Positions 18,044 to 27,592 of a DNA stretch of 64,000 nt are shown piece after piece (within the stretch, counting starts at the first letter, position 1; each line of letters opens with the position of its first letter). The stretch covers positions 1 to 64,000 of the forward strand of contig JAUQZD010000020.1 of NCBI GenBank assembly GCA_030587405.1. Direction: 5' to 3'. A program made the translations under genes and the position numbers. The notes under the pieces are model-generated. The model searched no databases. It was not told where the DNA came from and worked only from the letters and a program-made list of their open reading frames with translations. The DNA is from Candidatus Freyrarchaeum guaymasense (GTDB taxonomy: Archaea > Asgardarchaeota > Jordarchaeia > Jordarchaeales > Freyrarchaeaceae).

Positions 18044-18682
18044 TTACAGGTATTTTCCCGTGGCAAAGACCTCCTCACCGTCTAACTCTATGAGGCCTGC
18101 TGCCTTTAGCTCAGATATCATCATCTTTAGCTGAACCATGCTTAAGCCGAGGGATTTACTTAGCTCGTTTACGTTACGCCTACCGGAGTCACGTATGATC
18201 AGAAAGAGCCTGTACTTTGGATCTTTTTCCAGTATTTCCTTAAGCTTCTCTTCCCTTTTCTTCACTTGCTCCAGCTCGGCTTCCAACGACTTTATTGTCA
18301 TATCCTTCTCTGCAAGTATGGACTCAAATCTTTTCAAAGTTTCCGACTTAAGACGCAACTCTTCTATCTTTTTAGCATCCCATTCGCTTATTTCTTTAAC
18401 TTTCTCCTCGAGTGCTCTAACTCTATCTTCAAGCTCGTTAATCCTCTTGTTTTTATCTTCTATTTCGCCAAGTCTGTCTGAAAGCTGCTTCATTAACTCA
18501 CTTTCCCTTTTGAGGGCTTCTTCCTTCGCCTTACGCTCTTCTTCAAGTTGTTTTCTTAGTTCTTTTATTTCTTCGTCTTTCTTGTAAATTTCTTCGCCTT
18601 TTTTCTTTAACGTCTCTGAAAGCTCCTGGACTTGACGTTCTAAGTTCTCTAAAACCTTCCTCTGACCTTCGGTAAGAGACAC
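18044..18682 (-). CDS. Coiled-coil protein with C-terminal winged helix
   Basis: 212 aa. Residues about 5-150 form a long, highly charged E/K/R-rich coiled coil with heptad leucines. Residues about 155-212 look like a winged helix (YRLFLIIRDSG, NVNELSKSLGLS, ISELKAAGLIEL). The GTG start is preceded by GGGGGAG. A DNA-binding regulator or scaffold is likely. A TTAACGT inverted repeat sits about 20-40 bp upstream and could be its own operator (inference). Confidence 0.75.
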   Translation of the reverse strand: MSLTEGQRKVLENLERQVQELSETLKKKGEEIYKKDEEIKELRKQLEEERKAKEEALKRESELMKQLSDRLGEIEDKNKRINELEDRVRALEEKVKEISEWDAKKIEELRLKSETLKRFESILAEKDMTIKSLEAELEQVKKREEKLKEILEKDPKYRLFLIIRDSGRRNVNELSKSLGLSMVQLKMMISELKAAGLIELDGEEVFATGKYL

Positions 18683-18703
18683 CTTATCTCCCCCGGATGG
18701 CGT

Positions 18704-18723
18704 TTAACGTCAGCATACGTTAA
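18704..18723. repeat. Perfect 7-bp inverted repeat TTAACGT-N6-ACGTTAA, candidate operator
   Basis: TTAACGT (18704-18710) and ACGTTAA (18717-18723) are separated by CAGCAT. A third TTAACGT lies at 18745-18751, next to the TATA-like stretch for leftward transcription (about 18735-18750). The position around the expected start site of the coiled-coil/winged-helix gene fits a repressor site. Confidence 0.45.
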
Positions 18724-19002
18724 GCAACTTTTAACTTTTATTTTTTAACGTGAAACTTAAACCAGCGTGGCGCCGACGCTATTTGGCATGTTTATGTTAA
18801 AAATTTGCGGGAAACGGTGCCTTTTTAAAAAAAGGAAAATTTTTTAAAAGGGCAAGTTATTTTTATATACTATTTTTTCTTTTACATTTATATTCCAGCA
18901 AAGAGAATATTATATCGGGTTTGTACCATTCCGTTAAAGGTGGATTTAAGAACGAAAGCATACGTTTTATTGCCTCCTTAACTGGAGGTAGGAGGGAAAA
19001 TA
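18724..19002. other. AT-rich intergenic region with rightward promoter
   Basis: Very A/T-rich, including TTTTATATAC at 18861-18870, a good TATA match for rightward transcription of the 19003 gene with a leader of about 110 nt. GGAGG and GGAGGG motifs precede the TTG start at 19003. I see no conserved RNA or small ORF here. Confidence 0.4.
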
Positions 19003-19926
19003 TTGGAATGCATAGCGTTTCCATGTTCATTCCTAAACTTGAAGAACAAATGTTCCGTGATGGTTTGCGACGATAACGTCGACGTCAAGTGGAATTCTAC
19101 CAGCTTCCTTGAGAATTGCAACTTTCAGTGGGATGTACGTATAACAGGACGTAAAATGAGGGTTCAGATAGACGCGTTCAGCAGGGCAACTGATATACGA
19201 TTCCTCTACTTAGGACTTACTGAGGCTTTTGCGTCGTTGATGCCGTTCATTAACAATTTATCTCAGAAGAGCAGAGACCGCAGGTTTAGCCATCTTAGTA
19301 GTTACACCAGTCTTCGCCATTTTCTAGGTAACATGAAAATGCTGGCATATGCCATGCTTCTATGTGGAGGCGAAAACCTTCACTTTGACCAAAGCCCACA
19401 TTTAAACGTTAACACTTTGAACGAACTTGTTGGCAGGGATTTACTTAAAATTAGGCCGGGAAGAAGGTTTCCTCTCTTGGTTAAAGCATGGAAGGAAAAA
19501 TTCAACATGTTAATGGATCTTTTCTCGAATAACTTGAATCTGTTATTTCTGGAGTATTACTTAGATGGCAAGTTGACGGAGTATCCACTGAGCTGGTTGA
19601 AGGAGCTGGTAAACATAACAGGAGAGGCTAAGAGAATGGGGTTCCGTGTCCTATTGCCCCTGAAAGACAAGAGCTTATATGATTATTTACGAGAGATCCC
19701 GTTGAACGTGGTTTTAGTTGACCAACAGTCATTGAAGTTCTATGAATCACTCCTTGAAATAGCATGTGATAAAGCACAGGTTTGCTATTCTCTCTTCGAC
19801 ATTGTGGGCTACCTTTACGGCAATGTCTCCTCAGCGTATACTGGGGATGTCCAGAAAACGCTAGATGAACTGGTATCACAGGGACTTCTTAAAAAAGTTG
19901 AGGGAAAGTATGTCATAGAGTATTGA
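19003..19926 (+). CDS. Uncharacterised protein with possible C-terminal winged helix
   Basis: 307 aa, TTG start behind GGAGGTAGGAGGG. No family recognised. The N-terminal third contains several cysteines (C3, C8, C17, C22, C39) that could form a metal site. The middle is helical and rich in Leu/Phe/Arg. The last ~60 residues (YTGDVQKTLDELVSQGLLKKVEGKYVI) look like a winged helix. It lies upstream of the roadblock gene on the same strand; a signalling or regulatory link is speculative. Confidence 0.6.
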   Translation: MECIAFPCSFLNLKNKCSVMVCDDNVDVKWNSTSFLENCNFQWDVRITGRKMRVQIDAFSRATDIRFLYLGLTEAFASLMPFINNLSQKSRDRRFSHLSSYTSLRHFLGNMKMLAYAMLLCGGENLHFDQSPHLNVNTLNELVGRDLLKIRPGRRFPLLVKAWKEKFNMLMDLFSNNLNLLFLEYYLDGKLTEYPLSWLKELVNITGEAKRMGFRVLLPLKDKSLYDYLREIPLNVVLVDQQSLKFYESLLEIACDKAQVCYSLFDIVGYLYGNVSSAYTGDVQKTLDELVSQGLLKKVEGKYVIEY

Positions 19927-20084
19927 GCCTCTGGTTTTGTGAATTTCCTTTTTATAAGGAAAGCATGTCATTGCCGCCGGTTTGCTGGGAAACGCTTATT
20001 TTTAAGTTTTCACATGAGAATAGGGTTGGTGATGATGCGGGATTCGTGAAAGATGTTTAATGTAATTGTTTACCTTTAAAAGGA

Positions 20085-20450
20085 ATGGTGATTTCTATGG
20101 GTGAAGCAACGGAAGAACTTATTGCTTCAATCATGGAGCAAATACCCGAAATTGAAGGTGTGATATTGTTTGATTCTGATGGGAAGGCAATCATAAGTCA
20201 ATCGTTGACCCAAATGAAACATGCTGAGATCGCTAAGCACGCTGCGGCTATGGTTGACGCCGCCAAGAAGCTTAGCCAATCAGCTGAGAAGGGTGATGCT
20301 GCCGTTGCCTATGTAGAAAGCGATGATGGATTTACCGTCATCACATTTGCAGGAGGGAAAGGACTTTTAGCTATAACGGGGAGAGACGCTACGAACTCTC
20401 TGGGCCTTATAATGAGGAACCTTAAGCTGGCACTTTCGAAAATAAAGTGA
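20085..20450 (+). CDS. Roadblock/LC7-domain protein
   Basis: 121 aa covering a single roadblock domain: IMEQIPEIEGVILFDSDGKAI, followed by a helix, FTVITFAGGKGLLAI and a C-terminal helix. Roadblock proteins act as platforms or regulators of small GTPases in archaea and bacteria (MglB-like). Start: GTG 20085 or ATG 20097. No GTPase is in the window. Its stop is 3 bases from the scpB stop, in convergent orientation. Confidence 0.88.
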   Translation: MVISMGEATEELIASIMEQIPEIEGVILFDSDGKAIISQSLTQMKHAEIAKHAAAMVDAAKKLSQSAEKGDAAVAYVESDDGFTVITFAGGKGLLAITGRDATNSLGLIMRNLKLALSKIK

Positions 20451-20453
20451 ACA

Positions 20454-20990
20454 CTAATTTGTCTGCGTCGAACCTGAAAGCTCTGCCCTTTTTATCCTCC
20501 ACCTTAGTTGGAGTTTCATTTTCTTAACATCATGAGACAGGCCAAAGTAGTCGGAGAATAGCTCCGTTGTGCAGAGAATCTTTGTTCTTTTTTCAGCCTC
20601 ACTTCTCAGGAAGCCGAGGCTTTCAAGCCTCTTTATGTGGCTGTAAGCTGACGACCCTCTTGCTTTGACAACTTGCGACTGCTTTACAGGCTGCATTAAG
20701 GCGATGTAGGCTAGAGTTTTAAGTTCTCCGAGTGAAAGCAGCCCTCCGGGAACTACGTCCTTAACAGCTGACGAGTAGGTTGGCTTGAGTTGCATGGCGT
20801 AGCGTGAACCGGGTAATTCAACTACCTCTATTGCACCATTTCGCGCCTTATAGTCAGCGATAATTTCGGAGACCACCTTCTTTGCTTTACTTCCTTCTAC
20901 TCCGGCTATCCTGGCGATTTGATCTAGCGATAGAGGCCTTCCCGCAGCGTAAAGTGCGGCCTCAACTAGAGCTTTAGCATTTTCCTCCAT
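20454..20990 (-). CDS. scpB: Segregation and condensation protein ScpB
   Basis: 178 aa with the two winged-helix domains of ScpB: KALVEAALYAAGRPLSLDQIA at the N-terminus and GGLLSLGELKTLAYIALMQPV followed by KARGSSAYSHIKRLESLGF. It pairs with ScpA on the SMC heads. Its ATG overlaps the scpA end by 25 bp; order smc-scpA-scpB. Confidence 0.92.
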   Translation of the reverse strand: MEENAKALVEAALYAAGRPLSLDQIARIAGVEGSKAKKVVSEIIADYKARNGAIEVVELPGSRYAMQLKPTYSSAVKDVVPGGLLSLGELKTLAYIALMQPVKQSQVVKARGSSAYSHIKRLESLGFLRSEAEKRTKILCTTELFSDYFGLSHDVKKMKLQLRWRIKRAELSGSTQTN

Positions 20991-21676
20991 TTCTCCCCCT
21001 CCATAATATATATTTCACCACCTGGCTTCTCCTGCCAAATATAGACTAAGCCTCGGAAGGAGAGGTAGAGAAGAGCGAGAAAAACGTCGATGACGCTTTC
21101 AGGATCCCCATTCGCTAAACTAGAGAGAGTTATTATGTTTTTACTGGACGAAACGATTTTCTGATAGAGGCTTTCTAACTTTAATTCAACATCATATTCC
21201 TCGTGTAGTGATTCTAAAATTATCTCTTCGGGGTTGTGGTCTTCTTGGTCTTCGGAGGGTGCTTTCCTAATGGAAACTTGTGTTCTCCGTTTAGCTTCGG
21301 CAATGAGAGCCTGTTGCAATGCGACTAGAAGCTCTGAAAGGGTTACCTTTCGACTGGTGATTCTGAATGGCATAGGTATTGGAGGTATATCAACCTTTAC
21401 GACGTCGCTTCCACAACTATTTTCCTCCTCGCCGTATGAAAATTTGAGGAGGAGCTCAGATTTTATTCTGTGAATTATGGAGGCTGACAGGAGGGCTTTA
21501 CCTGAAATCCAGTAATTTATCAATTCGAGCTCCCTCATCTTCTCGAGAAAGCCCATGATGAGATCTGCTATGTCAACGTTCCAAGGGTCTTCTTCTACTC
21601 TGGAAGGGTCTATTAGGAGATTCCAAGGATGTTCTAGCCAGAACGGTTTCCCACATGAGCATGCGTCCTTACGCAA
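20966..21676 (-). CDS. scpA: Segregation and condensation protein ScpA (kleisin)
   Basis: About 236 aa from TTG 21676-21674, which overlaps the last codons of smc behind GGAGGGAGG; a longer frame to 21754 adds residues without homology. HPWNLLIDPSRVEEDPWNVDI is the ScpA N-terminal signature, and the C-terminal winged helix bridges an SMC head. An unusual CSCG motif lies near the start. Part of a tightly overlapping operon. Confidence 0.9.
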   Translation of the reverse strand: MRKDACSCGKPFWLEHPWNLLIDPSRVEEDPWNVDIADLIMGFLEKMRELELINYWISGKALLSASIIHRIKSELLLKFSYGEEENSCGSDVVKVDIPPIPMPFRITSRKVTLSELLVALQQALIAEAKRRTQVSIRKAPSEDQEDHNPEEIILESLHEEYDVELKLESLYQKIVSSSKNIITLSSLANGDPESVIDVFLALLYLSFRGLVYIWQEKPGGEIYIMEGEKWRKMLKL

Positions 21677-24600
21677 CAGCCTCCCTCCTCTCCTGTTGTT
21701 CAGTGTACATCGCCATTTGGGCAGGCTCAACGGAGAATATGTGTGATGTGCCATCTAAGTAGGTTACACCAATTATCTGGTCTGCCCTCTTCATGGTGGC
21801 TTTCCTGAGGGACACAACAATGAACTGTGACGTTTTTGAAAATTCCTTGATAAGGTCCGCTACGCGGCTGGCATTCTGCTCATCTAAGAAGGCGTCTATT
21901 TCATCCATGATGTAAAATGGTGCAGGGTGATGCTGTTGTATGGCAAATATTAATGCGAGGGACGTTATCGACTTTTCACCGCCTGACATTAACTCTAACC
22001 TTTTAACCTCTTTCCCCGCTGGACGCGCCTCGATGATCACTCCTCCCGAGAAAGGGTCTACTGGATTTTCCAGAATGAAACGTGCGCTTCCACCCGGGGA
22101 AAGAGAGGAGAAAATCCGCTTGAAATTCCTTTCTATGGCGTAGAACGTTGAAAGAAAAGTGTTTCTTTTATCTTTCTCGATTTCCCGTATGAAGTTCAGT
22201 ATCCCCTCCCTCTCTTCGATGAGCTTATTCCTTTTCTCTATAAGCTCATCATACCTTCTTCTTTCTTTCTCGTAGAGTTCTATTGCAAGCATGTTTACGG
22301 GCTCAAGCCTTTTCTTTTCTTTCTCCTTAGACTTGATGACTTCCCTGATTTCTTCGATGTTTACGGATTCCACGTTGCTGAACGAATATGAACGGTATTC
22401 CTCAGCCTGTTTTTCAAGCTCCTTCAATGCTTCCTCCACAAAGGACCGTTCGACCTCTGCGCTTTTCAGCTCTAGCTCTAACTCGTTAATCTTGCTCTCT
22501 AACCTTTCAATCTCTTTTGCCAAGGCAAAGTATTTCTTTACTGTTTCTTCTTTCTCTTTTTTGAGCAGCGTTATTTTGTCTCTAAGCTCGCGCTCCATAC
22601 CCTCCAGCTGGGCTACGTCGTCTGCAATTGCCTCCAGCACCAACCCTAAACGTTTAACTTCATCCTCTAGCTCCGCTCTTTCACGCTCTAAAAGGGGAAT
22701 TGCACTTAATTTCTCGTTAAGCAGCTTCTTAAGGTGTCCGTCTACCAATGTTCGTTTTTCAGCAACCTTAACCCTTATCCCGTTAAGTTTGTCTTTAAGT
22801 GTAAGTAGCTCTTTTTCCAGCTCTCTTATCTGTGTTTGAAGGATAAATGACTCAGAATTTGATATTACTTCTTCAAGACGCACCTTTTCTTTCTTCAAAA
22901 CATCTATTTGCAAGCTTATTTCCGACGCTTCTTCAATCACCCTTTTCAGTACGTGCTCTTTTTCAGAGCGCTTACTGGACAATGTTTCCAGCTCTTCCTC
23001 GAGCTCTTTTACCTCGGATTCCAGACTTTGAAGGCGGGAGGTCAGGTCGTTAAGCCTGTTTCTGCAGATGTAGTTTTCTCTGTCTGCGTCTTCGATGCTT
23101 CGGAGAATATCGTTTCTCCGACTTTCCAGCTGGCTTACTTTTAAAAGAAGCGTTTTTTTCACTTCGCCTATACCTCTGAGTTCGTTTTCAAGTTTTGAAT
23201 GATCTTCCAGTTTCTGGAATACGCCTACGTGTCTTTTGTTTACGTGGCCACCCACCATTAGGCCAGATGTCTCGAGTATTTCTCCATCCAACGTTACTTT
23301 TCTAGCTTTAAGGTCGTGGAGGCTGCGTGCCACGTTTAGGTCTTTAACAATTACCGTGTTCCCGAAGACGTATTCAAATGCGGGTCTGAAGCGTTCGTCG
23401 AAGCGTATTAGGTCTACAGCTGACCCTATTATTCCATTTCCTTTAACATCCACCGCCTTCCTAGGACGTATCAGGTTTAGAGGGATGAAGCTTACACGTC
23501 CCAGCCGATGCTCTTTGAGAAATTCTATGCACTTAACTGCTACCTCGTCGTTTTCGACCACAACGTAGTTTAAACGTTGCCCGGCTGCAGCTTCCAGTGC
23601 CAATGCATATTCTTCCTCGGCACTCCCTAATTCAGCTATTGTACCATGAATGCCTGTTATGATGCCTTCATCCCTTAGCTTTAAGATCTTGTAGACAGCG
23701 GATTGAGATCTAAGTATTCGCTCTCTCTCCTCATTGATAGCCTTAACTTTAATTATTTCTTCTTTAAGCCTTTGGAGGATATTCTCCGTCTCTTTAAGTT
23801 CTCCTTCAACCTTCTCTATTTCCTCTTCAACTTGCTTCAGGGACTTGGAAAGATAATCTTTTTTCTCCCTGCTTTTACGTTCCTTCTCCCTTAACAGCTT
23901 GACTTCGCCTTTTACAGCTTCGATCATTCTACATATTTTCCCGTATCTTTCAGACTTTACCGAAATGGATTCTTGGTAATGTGACAACTCGTTCTCTAGT
24001 ACTTTCCTTTCAGCTTCAAGTTCAGCTTTTCTTCTCTTTAACTCTTCTACTTTACCTTCAAGCTGCTGAAGCTCGCCCTTAAGCTTTGAGTGTTCAGAAT
24101 CAAGGGCTGCTGCTTGCTCGTATAGGGCGTCTAGTACCTTCTGCTTCTCAGAGGCAGTCTTGGAGATTATGCTTTCATCACTTAACAGTTTAGCAAGCTC
24201 CTCCCGTTCCACGTTAATTCTCCGTTGAATTCCTTCAGCTTCTTTCTTCAACGTTTCAATTTGCCTTATTTTACCTTGAAGATCTCTTTCCTTGAAGTCT
24301 ACAATGACCTTTTGTTCTGAGAGACGTCTTCCCTTCTCATCTAGCTTCGAAGTTAAGGACCGCCTAGACTCTTCTAAGGATGCAATTTCCTTGTCCAGGG
24401 ATGAAACTTTAGCTTGAAGTGAACTCAGCGTGTCACGGATTGAGTTTAACCTTTCCTTTGAAGTTTCGACTTCTTTTTTCTTGCCTTCTATCTCCCTTAA
24501 GATACTTTCAAGACGTTCCTTTTTCTCTTTAAGTTGGAAGAAAACTAGTTTTGCTTTGGCCTCCCTTATCTCTTCTTCTAATTTTTTATATTTTATGGCT

Positions 24601-25250
24601 GCCTCCCTCTCTCTAGCGAGCCTTTCAACAACGTTACGTACTTCCTTAACTTGGGCGAGGTTTTCTCTGAGGTTCTGCTCTGCGATTTCGAGTTCCTTCT
24701 GGGCTTTCTCTTTTTTCTCGTCAAAAGAGGAGATGCCGGCGATCTCTTCGAAAAGCCTTCTTATTTCAACGGGTCCCTTCTGTATTACCTCTAAGATCTC
24801 TCCTTGAGGAACCATGTTGTAGCCGTCTGGGCTTATCCCAGCTGCTTCTAAGAGGTCTACTATCTGACTTCGGGAAACAGCCCGTCCGTTAAGCCTGTAG
24901 GTACCTCTCCCATCTAAGTCTACTTGGCGTGTTATAACAACGGTGTCGGAGTCTACTGGTATTCGCCTATCGGTATTGTCAAGGTAAAGGCTGACCGAAG
25001 CGTATTTAGCCATGCGTCCACCTTTACTCTTAGAGTAAAATATTAAGTCTGAGAAGGTGCTTGCCCGCATAGATTTAGCACTAAGCATTCCTATACCAAA
25101 CCGGATAGCGTCTAGAAGGTTGCTTTTACCGGACCCATTAGGCCCAACAACTACCACGAATCCCCTTGAAAAATTGATTGAAACCCTGCGGTTGCCGAAG
25201 GACTTGAACCCCTTAACAACTATTTTCTTGATGTGAACCGTTGCAATCAC
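21669..25250 (-). CDS. smc: Chromosome segregation ATPase SMC
   Basis: 1193 aa. The N-terminal Walker A is GPNGSGKSNLLDAIRFG (about residues 35-51). Two long coiled coils flank the hinge (about 520-650, GIHGTIAELGS to SAVDLIRFD). The C-terminal head carries ABC signature LMSGGEKSITSLAL and Walker B FYIMDEIDAFLDEQN. Full canonical architecture. It organises the chromosome with ScpA and ScpB encoded immediately downstream. Confidence 0.97.
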   Translation of the reverse strand: MIATVHIKKIVVKGFKSFGNRRVSINFSRGFVVVVGPNGSGKSNLLDAIRFGIGMLSAKSMRASTFSDLIFYSKSKGGRMAKYASVSLYLDNTDRRIPVDSDTVVITRQVDLDGRGTYRLNGRAVSRSQIVDLLEAAGISPDGYNMVPQGEILEVIQKGPVEIRRLFEEIAGISSFDEKKEKAQKELEIAEQNLRENLAQVKEVRNVVERLAREREAAIKYKKLEEEIREAKAKLVFFQLKEKKERLESILREIEGKKKEVETSKERLNSIRDTLSSLQAKVSSLDKEIASLEESRRSLTSKLDEKGRRLSEQKVIVDFKERDLQGKIRQIETLKKEAEGIQRRINVEREELAKLLSDESIISKTASEKQKVLDALYEQAAALDSEHSKLKGELQQLEGKVEELKRRKAELEAERKVLENELSHYQESISVKSERYGKICRMIEAVKGEVKLLREKERKSREKKDYLSKSLKQVEEEIEKVEGELKETENILQRLKEEIIKVKAINEERERILRSQSAVYKILKLRDEGIITGIHGTIAELGSAEEEYALALEAAAGQRLNYVVVENDEVAVKCIEFLKEHRLGRVSFIPLNLIRPRKAVDVKGNGIIGSAVDLIRFDERFRPAFEYVFGNTVIVKDLNVARSLHDLKARKVTLDGEILETSGLMVGGHVNKRHVGVFQKLEDHSKLENELRGIGEVKKTLLLKVSQLESRRNDILRSIEDADRENYICRNRLNDLTSRLQSLESEVKELEEELETLSSKRSEKEHVLKRVIEEASEISLQIDVLKKEKVRLEEVISNSESFILQTQIRELEKELLTLKDKLNGIRVKVAEKRTLVDGHLKKLLNEKLSAIPLLERERAELEDEVKRLGLVLEAIADDVAQLEGMERELRDKITLLKKEKEETVKKYFALAKEIERLESKINELELELKSAEVERSFVEEALKELEKQAEEYRSYSFSNVESVNIEEIREVIKSKEKEKKRLEPVNMLAIELYEKERRRYDELIEKRNKLIEEREGILNFIREIEKDKRNTFLSTFYAIERNFKRIFSSLSPGGSARFILENPVDPFSGGVIIEARPAGKEVKRLELMSGGEKSITSLALIFAIQQHHPAPFYIMDEIDAFLDEQNASRVADLIKEFSKTSQFIVVSLRKATMKRADQIIGVTYLDGTSHIFSVEPAQMAMYTEQQERREAVA

Positions 25251-25424
25251 CCGCCCACGCTGAAGAGGGCGGAGAAAAGTAGGTGAACACTTAATTTAAG
25301 AAGAAATATCATAGAGGTGATATCCTCAAAATATGTCAACTATCAATTTTGGAGTTCCGTCGGTGAAGGCAGGTGACGGCTGGCGGAGGACCCATAAAGT
25401 AAGGGAGGAAGCTGCGAGAGCGGG

Positions 25425-27239
25425 TTAGGGGACCGTGACGCTTTTAGCGAGGTTACGTGGTTTGTCCGGGTTGGCTCCACGCTCTACAGCCATGTAATAA
25501 GCAAATAGTTGGAGGGGGACGGTGTATGTGAGGGGAGTGAATGGAGGGGGAGAGGGCGGTAAGAGCAGCGTTTTATCTGAAAGAGACTTTATCTCAAGCT
25601 CTCCAGTCTGGGTGAGACTTATGATCATTGCTCCTCTGGCTTTCATTTCCATTATGTTTCCAATGATCTTAGCTTTCGTTTCATCAGGTGGGGCTATAAA
25701 AACTACGGGGAAGCCTTCGCTCACAAGAGCTATTGGGCCATGCTTAGATTCTCCGGCAGGGTAGGCTTCAGCATGGACGTAAGAGATCTCCTTTAGCTTC
25801 AGGGCACCTTCCATGGCTGTTGCGGTGCTTATTCCTCTACCTAGAAAGAAGCAGCTTTCCTTGCGAGAAAGCTGCTTAGCCATAACCTTAATAGCGCTTT
25901 CAGTATTTTTTATGGTTTCAGAGACTCGTTTGGGGGTGGCGTGGAGGGATTCCCTCAGCGACTCTGCTTCTCTACCGTCCAAGAGCCCCCTTACCTCGCC
26001 TAACTTAATGGCGAGAAGTGCTAGAACTGCAAGCTGTGTTAGGAACGTCTTTGTCGCGGCGACGCCTATCTCAGGGCCAGCTCGAGTATATATGACAGAG
26101 TCGGCGATTCTCGTTATTGAACTCCCCACCACGTTTGTAACGGCGATAACCTTTGCACCCATGTGTTTAGCATATTTGACCGCATCGATCGTGTCACTCG
26201 TCTCTCCGGACTGGCTTATAGCTATGACTAAACTGTCACTGTCTAGTAACCCTGCAGTTGCCTCCTGAAACTCCGAGGCAAGAACCGGCTGGGCTAGGAT
26301 GGATGCAAGCCGTGCCATCATGTACTTCCCTGCTACCCCTGCATGGTTTGATGTTCCAGCTCCTGTAATGTAAATGTGGGATGCGGCATTAACCATTTCT
26401 ACCGGTTCATCCAGCTCTTGCCAGCTCAAGGTTAAGGTCTCCCTGAGAGCACGGGGTTGCTCGTGAATTTCCTTCAACATGAAGTGGGGGTATCCTCCCT
26501 TACATGCCATTTCGATGCTCCACGGCACCTCCACAATACGAGGTTTTAACATCTTTCTTTTGGATAAGTCTTCTATGATCACTCCTTCATAATTCACGAT
26601 GCTCACACATCCATCGTCTAAAAGCGCTACTTTTCTAGTGTAAGGGAGGAACGCTGGTATGTCGGATGCACAGTAGGTTGCATCCGCTCCTAAGCCAATC
26701 ACGAGGGGACTTCCGCTCCTAGCGCAGAGGACGCCATTGAAGAAAGGGGTAACAGCAACTATAGCATAGGTTCCTTCCAGCCGCCTCACAGCTTCCTTAA
26801 ATGCGTAAGGGAAATCCAATTCATCCTTCATGAATTCTTCAATTAAGTGTGGAATTACTTCTGTATCAGTTTCTGATGTAAATTTATGCTTTCGCCCTAG
26901 TTCATCCTTTAAATCTAAGAAGTTTTCTATTATTCCATTGTGAACAACGGCTATTTCACCTTCACAGTCTAGGTGTGGATGAGCGTTCTCCTTCGACGGC
27001 TGACCATGAGTCGCCCACCTGGTGTGCCCCACACCAACGTATCCGGGTAGACATTTAAGGTTTAATCTTGCATCAACTTCTTCAACCCGACCTTTATCCT
27101 TTTTCACGAAAAGACGGCCATCATGAACTGTCGCCACACCGACTGAATCGTACCCTCTATATTCTAGTCTTTTTAACGCGTCAAAAATTATCGGTGCGAC
27201 GTGTACTTTCCTGTGAACTACGCCTACAATCCCACACAA
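25425..27239 (-). CDS. glmS: Glutamine-fructose-6-phosphate aminotransferase (isomerizing)
   Basis: 604 aa from TTG 27239-27237, so the nucleophile cysteine is residue 2 (M-CGIVGVV); the in-frame upstream ATG would bury it. AGAGGTGAA is the SD. The glutaminase domain has RLEYRGYDSVG and GHTRWATHG; two SIS domains follow (GAGTSNHAG, ISQSGETSDT, LGRGISTATAMEGALKLKEISYVHAE) and the C-terminus is NLAKSVTV. It makes glucosamine-6-phosphate for the sugar-nucleotide genes at the left edge. Confidence 0.96.
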   Translation of the reverse strand: MCGIVGVVHRKVHVAPIIFDALKRLEYRGYDSVGVATVHDGRLFVKKDKGRVEEVDARLNLKCLPGYVGVGHTRWATHGQPSKENAHPHLDCEGEIAVVHNGIIENFLDLKDELGRKHKFTSETDTEVIPHLIEEFMKDELDFPYAFKEAVRRLEGTYAIVAVTPFFNGVLCARSGSPLVIGLGADATYCASDIPAFLPYTRKVALLDDGCVSIVNYEGVIIEDLSKRKMLKPRIVEVPWSIEMACKGGYPHFMLKEIHEQPRALRETLTLSWQELDEPVEMVNAASHIYITGAGTSNHAGVAGKYMMARLASILAQPVLASEFQEATAGLLDSDSLVIAISQSGETSDTIDAVKYAKHMGAKVIAVTNVVGSSITRIADSVIYTRAGPEIGVAATKTFLTQLAVLALLAIKLGEVRGLLDGREAESLRESLHATPKRVSETIKNTESAIKVMAKQLSRKESCFFLGRGISTATAMEGALKLKEISYVHAEAYPAGESKHGPIALVSEGFPVVFIAPPDETKAKIIGNIMEMKARGAMIISLTQTGELEIKSLSDKTLLLPPSPPPFTPLTYTVPLQLFAYYMAVERGANPDKPRNLAKSVTVP

Positions 27240-27592
27240 GGTATTCACCTCTAAAAGCACTAGAAGATACTTCAACTTAGAAGCGGTGGAAGCTCTTCAG
27301 TTAGAGGAGCTAGAGCCTGTGGCTATCATTGATTAAATGATTAAATGGTTTCCATTAGATGATGTTTAAAAGGATTTTTCAGAAGGAAATTGAAACGGTC
27401 ATGATGGAGAGGAATCTGTTTTCCTTGCAAAAAGGGTTAATGGTCGTTTTAATGTGATTTAAACTTTAATTTTACGATTTCGGGAGGTTTAAAATGTAGA
27501 AATGAGAGAAAAATAGGCATTTAACAGATTTCTGATGCGAAATTATTATAAATTAATTTGTAATGGTATAGTTTCTGTTGGGGTGGTTGATA
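27240..27592. other. Intergenic region glmS to HTH gene
   Basis: AT-rich divergent control region. TATTATAAAT at 27544-27553 is a good TATA box about 25 bases before a start site near 27577 for the rightward gene, leaving a short leader with GGGGTGG before GTG 27593. No small ORF or conserved RNA is evident. Confidence 0.45.
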
